The position numbers and the translations under genes are program-made. From the IMG/VR virus record IMGVR_UViG_3300025131_010157, positions 1-33,827 of that record: a DNA stretch of 33,827 nt, one strand, 5' to 3'. The notes below the pieces were generated by a model. That model made no database searches and was not told the origin of the DNA. It saw nothing but the letters and a program-made list of their open reading frames with translations. Below are positions 27,901 to 33,827 of this stretch, one piece after another (within the stretch, counting starts at the first letter, position 1; the number at the start of each line of letters is the position of its first letter). This stretch comes from a virus.

Positions 27901-30027
27901 CTGCTCAATAAAGCTTTCTATGTTATATGGCTGTCCAACAATCAAAATGCTTAATATGTTTGGGATATCTAAATTATTTAAAACATTATCTGTGACAGTT
28001 ACTTGATTTACTTCACTGTGGTTAATATTATCTTGTGATTCTCCAGTAGCATCTGCAGCCTGGAATCCGGCAGTAGCCGTTATTATTCCAGACTTCCATC
28101 TATAAACAAATCCACTTGGATGCTGTAAAATCTTCTTGCCACTGAGCGATCCAATTCCGTTATACTGACCCTGTAGTAAATTTCCTTCTGATGCATTTTG
28201 TCCGGCAAATAGTCCAGAATCGTAGCTAAGCATTCCAGTTTGTAGTAGCTGTTTATTCTCATGCAAAAGCTCTCTTGATCCGGGAATTATAGCCCCCTGA
28301 TCATCTCTGCTAAAATCATATGGAGTTAATGGATCTTCGAGAATTCCCTTTGGGTCTGCTAGCGCTGGCCGAATGGCAAACTGGCTCCACTTGAGCCAAG
28401 ACATATTATCTGTACAAGATACGCTAAGAGAGTGGAATCCGCCAGAATATGTTTCTGACAAAGAAAGTACATATCCACCAAAAACGTGGATCATCCCGAA
28501 TGAATTATCTTGATTCTTTCTAAGCTTTTTATATTGTTCTATGGAAATATCCTGATTTGTGTAAAGCTGATATTCTGCCTTAAGAATAGAATTATCTATA
28601 TCTAAGAACTCACCATCAAACGGTGACTCGCTCGCCTCCTCTGGGTACGCTGACCCAGAATCAGTATAGTCGGTAAGAGTTCTGTTTCCCCTTATGTAAA
28701 AATGAACAGGATCTGATGCATTTATGAAGTTTTTACCTAAATAAAATTCTCTTAACCTATTTCTGATATAATCTATATCTAAAGAATCGTCTGCAGAGCC
28801 CGCTCCTGCCAATTCTATAACTGATGATATTGCAGATGATGCATCAAGTTGTGGAAGATTTCCGGACATTCCCTCTGACCCGAGCCCGCCACTTAATAGT
28901 TCTGCGAGAATTCCAACAGACCCATGTAGTGCTTCTTGAATCGCGCATTCTATGTCGTCCTCTAGGATTACTCCGATCTTGTATGGATATACCAAATTGA
29001 AACTTGCAGTAGAGGGATTTGAGTCATAGCTAACACTTGTGGAAAAATCGCTAAACAAGGCTAGCTCGATTACTCCGGTACCCGGCCCAATAATCTGATT
29101 CTCCGGATTATCTGGATCAACAATCCATGTTGTTAGATTATTATCAGTGGAGAACGCATTTCTCCTAAGGACAGATGCTATATCGGCATTTACCTTGTCA
29201 TATTCTTCAACGGCAGAACCATAAGATACCAAGCTTCCAAAGTCATCAAAGAAATCACCAATAGGATCTTCGGGTGTCGTTAGTCCGTCATATTCGGCTC
29301 CAAACTCAACTCTTTTCTTTGATAATATTTCGCGAGCCTGAGAAGATGGTATATTTTTTAAATATTCTCTATTCGCAATAGATCTTCTTTCACCAGAATT
29401 AACTATAAATGTTCTAGTTGCCAGATCAAATGTTGCTTGCGATTCACTGCCACTGGAAAATTCATCAAAATTTTGAGTAGTAGTATCAAACGATGCAGCA
29501 GACATATCTTTATCTAGCCATACCTCTAGCTTCTCAGTTACATATTCTTCTTTTGTTTTTCCAAGCTTATCCACATTTAGAAAAGATCCTTCTTTCAGAA
29601 GAGAAGATAGCAGGTTTACGCTATACATATGATTATCAGAAAAGAAATTTTCAAACTTAGTCAAGCTCTCATAGGCTCGAATCTGCTGAACCTTAAATGC
29701 AAAGAGCGCCTTAGTAGCTTTTAGTAGCATCTTTTCTGTTTTATCAATAAACCTTATGTCATTAATCCCGCCAAATGAAGAGAAAGCTTTCTTCTTAACC
29801 AGAATAACTGCGTCTGGAGACATCGTTACAATATTTCTCGTATCAGGAGTTATAGATACCGAATGATCTTGATTCAAGAAGATTGAAGCTCCAGAGTTTA
29901 CTAGTGATGGTTGATTTCCGGTACCACCACCAAGTTCGACATGAGCCGGATGAGAACCTCCGATTATATCGGACGTAGCCTTAAGGAGAGCGCTCGATAT
30001 ATTTCTCTTTAGAGTGTTTCTGGGCAT
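24964..30027 (-). CDS. Baseplate hub protein, gp27/gpD-like, strongly enlarged (1687 aa)
   Basis: Two stretches carry the hub signature. Near residues 915-955, WQLCSEASGYLDLEFFANSQ leads to GHLEFRPPPW, the 'old domain with aromatic/proline turn' common to gp27/gpD hubs. Near 1380-1430, PGDTVYIPSKGLLYYV-KSVAH is followed by FNFGSSFTTDL and EYGHP, the closing hub beta-domain. Hubs form the trimer that joins the tail tube to the spike. Its position, immediately before the spike gene, fits. The first 900 residues are additional and unassigned, with a basic helical stretch (QKRKRVLRRKIADIKK, about 775-795). A second acidic coiled-coil-like helix lies near 1205-1225. Usual hubs are about 350-450 residues, so most of this protein is lineage-specific. 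It starts 23 nt after the preceding gene with only a weak purine stretch. Confidence 0.85.
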   Translation of the reverse strand: MPRNTLKRNISSALLKATSDIIGGSHPAHVELGGGTGNQPSLVNSGASIFLNQDHSVSITPDTRNIVTMSPDAVILVKKKAFSSFGGINDIRFIDKTEKMLLKATKALFAFKVQQIRAYESLTKFENFFSDNHMYSVNLLSSLLKEGSFLNVDKLGKTKEEYVTEKLEVWLDKDMSAASFDTTTQNFDEFSSGSESQATFDLATRTFIVNSGERRSIANREYLKNIPSSQAREILSKKRVEFGAEYDGLTTPEDPIGDFFDDFGSLVSYGSAVEEYDKVNADIASVLRRNAFSTDNNLTTWIVDPDNPENQIIGPGTGVIELALFSDFSTSVSYDSNPSTASFNLVYPYKIGVILEDDIECAIQEALHGSVGILAELLSGGLGSEGMSGNLPQLDASSAISSVIELAGAGSADDSLDIDYIRNRLREFYLGKNFINASDPVHFYIRGNRTLTDYTDSGSAYPEEASESPFDGEFLDIDNSILKAEYQLYTNQDISIEQYKKLRKNQDNSFGMIHVFGGYVLSLSETYSGGFHSLSVSCTDNMSWLKWSQFAIRPALADPKGILEDPLTPYDFSRDDQGAIIPGSRELLHENKQLLQTGMLSYDSGLFAGQNASEGNLLQGQYNGIGSLSGKKILQHPSGFVYRWKSGIITATAGFQAADATGESQDNINHSEVNQVTVTDNVLNNLDIPNILSILIVGQPYNIESFIEQAFAAHNKRDKSSRLSPLDPLTGVLNTIRKQNNYYGNFQPYRMLTMNSASTEQAFNNASARDLANNNVKELQKRKRVLRRKIADIKKSPSRISPINAFVSTLQSEIETIDNAIRNQIKIGTTSGNALTSEDQVGIQISLSGAVNLPVSGDAEENNDVTRAMMLVGAQRKIEDVRLNRDRNLLIVSDQYDSADIKPFILALNTGGWKLFDGEFKNSWQLCSEASGYLDLEFFANSQGHLEFRPPPWNRVPLSVLKESIRIQKKENKSIIPSFITDLFQTRIEGMYLQIHTYNLKIVLISLLLGQYPDKNLIPNMNLSGADSLPFFGVVINHSNTPGEEPSSSAQTKFLGLFQTNITSTDPLRSVRQAENSLDLSASFQHKGDVLGGNTDKLLGVFDQIIQEQSSVISDLQTPAGGSTGSQGEGEAPATNFTASDLNNIRNTFKRQFGRDPANGLHIESEFNDKNFVYKITDEDSRDKAIFAGSSGLISTLEKTISDRDSLVSMLQANLAKEEELKEIETILRTGEESDGIELNINDKVVDFLERSANALQTRSDILTGKMAEGSLYDHLIEDDTRNLLGQGSGKRFILKDEHILNSTFQENPPNFTRLDIKGDAPLGFGANINRGLEDLYFWAGATDFDLWRQYGYQAHQLSLPFISDSNGQAKPYAILKLGMEKLSINTGTVTIAGNEFYQPGDTVYIPSKGLLYYVKSVAHTFNFGSSFTTDLTVEYGHPVGGYIPGPLDVIGQQLVSSFLDDPTLIYRSSETDDNYRPLNPDSTLVFPSDDASLASLLSFKDNQIRFTNMMLDLIGSLSGSRYLLIRGFALDEDDEEGIESAQGKMAKIRELFERPSQISQKNPLLGGAGKNTLKPLTLPNSQPVRSVPANKIIEQVSYFKKTDKNQIGEIKCLDRRILSALKHDESISSLTDDQASGIFPKGGPSQAGWLDIRTEVVGAASRGYKSGIIEIGIVDIPSGLLSKEVT
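24972..24978 (-). promoter_or_regulatory. Strong Shine-Dalgarno of the spike gene
   Basis: AAGGAGG on the coding strand lies inside the 3' end of the hub gene, 8 nt before the spike ATG at 24963. It is the best ribosome binding site in the window, consistent with a need for separate high-level initiation despite the abutting stop and start codons. Confidence 0.9.
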
Positions 30028-30050
30028 ACTTATATGTTACTAATTCTATT

Positions 30051-31052
30051 CTAGAAAGAATTCCTTCTTTTGATTGGGACAGAATTTGGATCCTCTTCTA
30101 CTTGAGCCTCATCATCGAACGATGATGAAGTATTTCCAGAAGGCCCTATTGAGTTATTTCGATTCACAACTAGCCTAGGATTTCCTATATTATTCCCAGA
30201 GTCTATCACCGGAAATGATAGCTCATCACTTCCCGGAGATTGCCCCTTTGACTCTGTTGTTCCTAGGCTCATACTTGCTTCCTGATCATGATTAACTGGA
30301 CTTCTATGCCATGGCATAAAGTTAGTTCTCTCTCCGGTTCTCCTTGTAACGGTAAAGCCGAAAGAATAATCAAAAAGCCCAGGTTGAGTAGCTAGTTCTG
30401 TTGTTGTAAAATTTGAAAAATATCCCCTAAAAAATTCTCCCTGATAATACATATCAACGTTAGTTGCAAAGGCTGCCAAGCTAGGTATGGTTTTGAAGAC
30501 TCCGGGCCTGCCGAGCCTTGCTCCGCTTTCTGATCCAAAAATTAAATCTATTGAATTAGACACTCCATCCACAACCTGTGTGAATGCACCTCCCGTCAGG
30601 AGGTCCGAAACATTGGAAAATTTTCCAAATGCATCATCTCTTTTTGCCAAACTATTTGCGGCATCTTTGGCATCTTGAGCTGCCGCCTCCGCAATCTCTC
30701 TTTGTCTTTTTATTAAAACCCTTCTGTATTGAATCTGCTCATGTCTATAAATAGACCGAAGTATATTAATCCCCTCTATGCCAGATGAGCCGGTTGTTCC
30801 ATTTACTTGAATTTTCGGAAGCTCCTCTCCCCAATACTGAACAATATATCCGCCCTTCGCAAGATCAGCCTTAACGAGCTTTGCCTCAGTAACAACAAAG
30901 TTTTGAGGATTAATATACATTTGTTTTTTATCCCAAAAAACCTCTCCATCTTTTGATGCAGAGTAAGGATTTTGATCATTAACAAAGGCTTCCATCTCTA
31001 ATGGAAGAAAAAAGATAATTGTTTGCCTGCCTATTCTATGTTGGGATGTCAT
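30051..31052 (-). CDS. Distal-tail / hub-associated virion protein (Dit-like candidate)
   Basis: 333 residues. It sits between tape measure and hub genes, where contractile phages encode the tube-baseplate adaptor. Residues about 50-90 (FVVTEAKLVKADL... YIVQYWGEELPKIQVNGTTG) look like the small beta domain that ends in an 'I.v.G.TG' strand in distal tail proteins. Residues about 205-245 (MYYQGEFFRGYFSNFTTTEL, then FDYSFGFTVTRR) look like a second strand-turn-strand that pairs with it. Between them lies a charged Ala-rich helix (QREIAEAAAQDAKDAANSLA). The C-terminal 80 residues are polar and low complexity, ending in KRRNSF, probably disordered. The assignment rests on position plus pattern, and a LysM-type adaptor remains possible. 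Its ATG abuts the tape measure TAA with no strong Shine-Dalgarno, implying coupling. An alternative start is Met20. Confidence 0.65.
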   Translation of the reverse strand: MTSQHRIGRQTIIFFLPLEMEAFVNDQNPYSASKDGEVFWDKKQMYINPQNFVVTEAKLVKADLAKGGYIVQYWGEELPKIQVNGTTGSSGIEGINILRSIYRHEQIQYRRVLIKRQREIAEAAAQDAKDAANSLAKRDDAFGKFSNVSDLLTGGAFTQVVDGVSNSIDLIFGSESGARLGRPGVFKTIPSLAAFATNVDMYYQGEFFRGYFSNFTTTELATQPGLFDYSFGFTVTRRTGERTNFMPWHRSPVNHDQEASMSLGTTESKGQSPGSDELSFPVIDSGNNIGNPRLVVNRNNSIGPSGNTSSSFDDEAQVEEDPNSVPIKRRNSF

Positions 31053-32912
31053 TTAATGATTTTCTGTTACTTGCTGCCCGAGGCTAGCGGAAATAGCAAG
31101 AAGATTTTTGAGTTCTTCAGTCATGCGGACGTCCACTACTACGTTTTTGTTGTTTTTGTTTGAATCAGTAAAAGCCCTGAGCGCTGCGGCTAAGTCGTCA
31201 GTTGTCGGCCCAGAACTTCCGCCGCCTGGGTCGCCGGATGGAGGAGTGGCTAAATTTTGTTGTGTATTCCTATCGACTTTGCCAGCATCAGTTTCTGCTC
31301 CGAGAACACTTGCAGCTCCCGTCCCATCTGGGCCTGCACCTATTACTCCCAAAAGCCTATCAACTCCAGCTGCATAGGTGCCCACACCATCTCTCGCTGC
31401 TTTTGATCCGACGTCAACCATCTCTTCAAGTTTATCCCTAAGAAGCTCTGCGCCGCCTCTTTGTTTTAAAAGTGTTTCGCTCGCTATTACTGCCAACCAG
31501 TTTGATTGTGCGGCAAGATGCCTGTTTGACAGCTCAAGCTTATCTAGAGTCTGATCTCTGCCATCTTTTTCTTTAGCTATCTGCTCTTCGAGTAATGCTT
31601 TTGCATCAAGATCTCCAGATCTTGTTGCATCATCTAGGTCAGCTAATAACTCAAGCGTTCTATTTGCTGACGCCTCATCCTTTATTCCAAACTGATTCAC
31701 TAATAGTTTCTGCTGCATAAAAAAATCTTTCTCTAGCCCAGGACTTTCTGCGGCCTGTGAAACCGTCACAATATCGCCGCCAGTAAATGATGCCAAAGTA
31801 TCTCTCATGCCCTTTGCTAATTCGGCTCCAAGATCTGCTTGACTTCCTGTTTTTTCTGCTTCCAAAACTGCGGCTTGCAATCCAATCGATGAGCTTAAAA
31901 CTCCTCCGCCTCCGCCAATATCCAGGCCCCCTCTTTGAAAGATTAAATAAGCATTTGCATAATCAGTTGTAAGGCTTGCTAATGAACTTGATAACCCTGC
32001 GGTTAAATCTGTTGCGTTTTCTATGCCCAGCCCCATATCATTCATCACTCTTGCAAACCCTTGCATTAGAGGAACGCCAAAGTCAGCAGATATGCCAAGT
32101 TTTGTAAATCCGGAAACAGCACTATTTAGGGTTTCAGAAACGCTTCTTATGCTGAGGCCAGTCTCCATTGATACTCCACCAAACATTGCCATCATCTCTA
32201 ATGCGTCTTGAGCGCTTTTGCCCTGTTTGTTTAGAGCTGTGCTAAGAAGCCCCATGCCTTCGTTGGCCGTTAGCCCACTTGCGGCTGCCAAAGACCATGC
32301 AGCAGCCAAAAGACTTGTGTCTCCAAGCCCTGTTCCAACAGTTTTGTTTAGCTGCTCTAGGGTTACATTTGTTCCTGCAGATGCATCTGCAAAAGCTTTT
32401 AGCTTGTCTCTCGTAAGGTGTAATGTTTCACCGAATTGACTATATGTTTCTTTCCTTAGGGCTTCTCCGAACTTAAAGGCTTGCTCAATCGTACCGCCAA
32501 ATTTCTTATTTAGATCAAAAATACCGCTAGCAAAGGATCTCACATCCCTAGACGGAGCATCAAAAAAATCAAATGCAGCCTTAAGTCCTGCATCGCCAAT
32601 ACTAATAAAATCTGAAAAAGCGTCTCCGACTACCCCAATTCCTTTTCCCAGACCCTCGAAGCCTTCTCCAACCAGTGGACCGGTAGACATTAAGGTAGTT
32701 ATAAACCCTAAAGAGTTTTTTCCGGCATCTACAAAGTTTTCTGCACTTTTCGCCAGATCCTCGAAGGCGCTTGTCATGTCGCCAACAGGCTTTGCGCTAT
32801 CCGAGCCAAGACGACTCAGGCGATCAACAGCCTCTCCCATACTTGTGATCGCCTTAGCGGCTTTCAACGCGCTGTCGGTAGTCTTTTTAAACTTGCTATC
32901 TTCTGTCGTCAT
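31053..32912 (-). CDS. Tail tape measure protein
   Basis: 619 residues, almost wholly helical by composition, rich in Ala, Gly, Ser, Leu and charged residues, with the amphipathic repeats expected of a tape measure (ALKAAKAITSMGEAVDRLSR at the N-terminus; KDGRDQTLDKLELSNRHLAA about 450-480). A Gly/Pro-rich linker (PPSGDPGGGSSGP) precedes a short C-terminal helix. The gene directly follows the frameshifted tail assembly chaperone, the conserved order in tailed phages. By the usual rule of about 0.15 nm per residue, it would set a tail of roughly 90 nm. No lytic-transglycosylase or peptidase domain is visible. The start lies 8 nt after the chaperone stop, with an AGGT that overlaps that stop codon. 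Confidence 0.9.
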   Translation of the reverse strand: MTTEDSKFKKTTDSALKAAKAITSMGEAVDRLSRLGSDSAKPVGDMTSAFEDLAKSAENFVDAGKNSLGFITTLMSTGPLVGEGFEGLGKGIGVVGDAFSDFISIGDAGLKAAFDFFDAPSRDVRSFASGIFDLNKKFGGTIEQAFKFGEALRKETYSQFGETLHLTRDKLKAFADASAGTNVTLEQLNKTVGTGLGDTSLLAAAWSLAAASGLTANEGMGLLSTALNKQGKSAQDALEMMAMFGGVSMETGLSIRSVSETLNSAVSGFTKLGISADFGVPLMQGFARVMNDMGLGIENATDLTAGLSSSLASLTTDYANAYLIFQRGGLDIGGGGGVLSSSIGLQAAVLEAEKTGSQADLGAELAKGMRDTLASFTGGDIVTVSQAAESPGLEKDFFMQQKLLVNQFGIKDEASANRTLELLADLDDATRSGDLDAKALLEEQIAKEKDGRDQTLDKLELSNRHLAAQSNWLAVIASETLLKQRGGAELLRDKLEEMVDVGSKAARDGVGTYAAGVDRLLGVIGAGPDGTGAASVLGAETDAGKVDRNTQQNLATPPSGDPGGGSSGPTTDDLAAALRAFTDSNKNNKNVVVDVRMTEELKNLLAISASLGQQVTENH

Positions 32913-32920
32913 AAATTAAC

Positions 32921-33355
32921 CTATTCTTCTTTTGCAAGATTAAGGAGCCCAGCCAAATTCTTTGGCAAACGGACATTTCTTCCGTCTCTAGCTCTCTCAT
33001 TATCATATAAATTAGTATTTTTATACTTTTCTTTAATAGCCTGAACAATATGGTCGTCTTTGAATGATCCGTCTAGTATTTGCTTCTCGAACTCTTCGTC
33101 ATCCATAAACCTTGGATCATCAACCGAGTCTCGAGAATCACGAACCTGCTTAACTGCCTCTGCATTCCAGAATGATGCAAGATACTCTGTTAGGCTTAAT
33201 TGGTAGTCATATTGATCTGACTCATCTTGATAAAACATTTGAGCATACCAAGCCCACTGCTCTCTGGTTATTTCAGAGAACTTTTCATCATCGACTTTGC
33301 AGCCCCAAATTTTGCAGAGTTTCCAACGGAGCCTACTGATAGGCTCCGTTGCTAT
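32921..33355 (-). CDS. Tail assembly chaperone, -1 frame portion (long form C-terminal domain)
   Basis: An ATG at 33238 gives 105 residues, but the frame is open without a stop up to the heptamer at 33355-33361. Its first codon after a -1 slip is the ATA at 33355, adding 39 residues. These read IATEPISRLRWKLCKIW..., then FSEITREQWAWYAQMFYQDE, which looks like real protein: a Trp-rich helix feeding straight into MFYQDE. The fused long form would be about 287 residues, counted from the start at 33783. In lambda, P2 and others, a -1 shift near the end of the short chaperone makes a minor long form; the extra domain recruits tail-tube subunits while the short domain coats the tape measure. No good Shine-Dalgarno supports independent initiation at 33238. 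Confidence 0.85.
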   Translation of the reverse strand: MATEPISRLRWKLCKIWGCKVDDEKFSEITREQWAWYAQMFYQDESDQYDYQLSLTEYLASFWNAEAVKQVRDSRDSVDDPRFMDDEEFEKQILDGSFKDDHIVQAIKEKYKNTNLYDNERARDGRNVRLPKNLAGLLNLAKEE

Positions 33356-33361
33356 TTTTTT
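33324..33361 (-). promoter_or_regulatory. Programmed -1 frameshift signal: slippery A-AAA-AAA and 12-bp stem-loop
   Basis: On the coding strand the end of the short chaperone reads CTA AAA AAA TAG, so the phase is A_AAA_AAA, the X_XXY_YYZ form for -1 slippage (33355-33361). The stop codon forms a 3-nt spacer. It is followed by a perfect 12-bp stem, CAACGGAGCCTA with its complement, and a 4-nt loop (33324-33351). The spacer is shorter than the common 5-9 nt, but stems usually open partly at the ribosome. The heptamer, phase, structure and open -1 frame all agree. Confidence 0.9.
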
Positions 33362-33783
33362 AGCTCTTCTAACCCGACCTCTTTAGACGAAGTTTTGGTA
33401 AGCTCTTCATGAACACGATGTAATCTTTCAACTACTGATAGCTGCAGCCCTAGCACAACGCTTAGGCGCTTATCCTCATCAGAAATAATCTCAGTATCTT
33501 CACATAAATCAGCCAGTGGTACGCCGTTAATTGTTCTTAAAGAGAATGACAGAGTAAGGGGCCTGATATCAAGAAGTCTATCGACTTCCTCTGAGGTCAT
33601 AATCTTCCTCATAATACTTTTTTGTTCATTTATATTTAAAGTTGAAATCTCAAACGTAAAGCCGCCGATGACTTCTTTCCTTGTAAGCCTCCCAAGAAAG
33701 GCTAAATCTTTTAAAGAAGACATGCTTAGCTTATTCTGCTTCGGCTCTTCGGTTTTATCTAATTTAACTGGATCTTGACTCAC
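33352..33783 (-). CDS. Tail assembly chaperone, short (frame 0) form
   Basis: 143 residues from a GTG at 33783. After a disordered, charged N-terminus (to about residue 25) comes GRLTRKEVIGGFTFEISTLNI, NEQKSIMRKIMT, LLDIRPLTLSFSLRTINGVPL, then a C-terminal helix (VVERLHRVHEELTK). That is the sequence style of short chaperones that bind the tape measure: a small beta sheet with a T-L-x-x-x-E motif, then helices and a central 'INGVPL'. The GTG overlaps the upstream gene's TGA as GTGA, with GGAG nine to twelve bases before it. The frame is also open to the window edge and encodes a polar stretch (QVSNNNEQADGESP), so the true start could lie outside. It ends at the TAG within the frameshift site. 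Confidence 0.8.
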   Translation of the reverse strand: MSQDPVKLDKTEEPKQNKLSMSSLKDLAFLGRLTRKEVIGGFTFEISTLNINEQKSIMRKIMTSEEVDRLLDIRPLTLSFSLRTINGVPLADLCEDTEIISDEDKRLSVVLGLQLSVVERLHRVHEELTKTSSKEVGLEELKK

Positions 33784-33827
33784 GGGGCTCTCTCCATCTG
33801 CTTGCTCATTATTATTTGAGACTTGTC
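33780..33827 (-). CDS. C-terminal end of the upstream gene (partial)
   Basis: Only the last 15 codons (DKSQIIMSKQMERAP) before a TGA at 33782-33780 are inside the window. The stop overlaps the GTG start of the chaperone as GTGA, a common coupled junction in phage operons. Function cannot be told; the position suggests a tail-tube, sheath or completion gene. This frame could also be non-coding if the chaperone starts further upstream. Confidence 0.4.
   Translation of the reverse strand, partial: DKSQIIMSKQMERAP

Noticed and set aside
31108-32439. Several plus-strand ORFs opposite the tape measure gene
   Set aside because: They are antisense shadows of a high-Ala/Ser/Leu gene, with no ribosome binding site or family resemblance.
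33352-33354. Readthrough of the chaperone TAG instead of frameshifting
   Set aside because: Frame 0 after the TAG ends at another stop after about 27 codons, while the -1 frame joins the long downstream ORF.
33324-33361. Hairpin followed by a T-run on the plus strand, resembling a factor-independent terminator
   Set aside because: The T-run is the complement of the slippery A heptamer. No plus-strand gene lies upstream of it, and the minus-strand reading as a frameshift signal explains all parts.

Overview
The window is a late structural module of a large tailed bacteriophage, very probably one with a contractile tail (myovirus-like), or a provirus or contractile particle derived from one. 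The evidence is a contiguous set of tail and baseplate genes in canonical order: a tail assembly chaperone with a frameshift signal, a tape measure protein, a probable distal-tail or hub protein, a gp27-like hub, a gp5/gpV-like spike, a gp25-like wedge and a gp6/gpJ-like wedge. The DNA is AT-rich. It uses TAA and TAG stops, plus one TGA at the right edge, with no sign of recoding outside the chaperone. No head, replication, integration or host genes are present, so the host cannot be named. The gp25-like and gp6/J-like proteins argue for a contractile tail, although no sheath gene lies inside the window.

Every gene is on the minus strand and transcription runs right to left. At the right edge (33827 to 32921) are the tail end of an upstream gene and the tail assembly chaperone. 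The chaperone is read as a short frame-0 form and a long -1 frameshift form, joined at an A-AAA-AAA heptamer followed by a perfect 12-bp hairpin. Then come the tape measure protein (32912-31053), a 333-residue distal-tail/hub candidate (31052-30051), a 1687-residue hub (30027-24964) and the central spike (24963-22570). After a perfect 33-nt hairpin at the end of the spike gene come a 2521-residue protein with a coiled coil, an Ala-rich stretch and a strongly hydrophobic module (22526-14961), and an unrecognised helical 643-residue protein (14959-13028). The gp25-like (12945-12514) and gp6/J-like (12505-9182) wedge proteins follow. The last gene starts at 9173, stays open to base 1 (at least 3,057 codons), and leaves the window inside a 15-nt tandem repeat encoding Gly-Gly-Glu-Gly-Pro.

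Spacing is extremely tight: TAA-ATG junctions with no gap, or gaps of 1, 8, 23 and 43 nt, with a largest gap of 82 nt. This indicates one co-transcribed, translationally coupled unit. No stretch above 100 bases lacks a gene and I see no convincing internal promoter or factor-independent terminator for the minus strand. In the expected assembly, the chaperone coats the tape measure protein, which sets tail length. The distal-tail, hub and spike proteins form the central baseplate, gp25-like and gp6-like proteins build the wedges, and the giant proteins decorate the baseplate and contact the host. The features that stand out are the chaperone frameshift, the giant open frame, the hydrophobic module inside a baseplate-region protein, and beta-strand repeats shared by the two neighbouring wedge-side genes.
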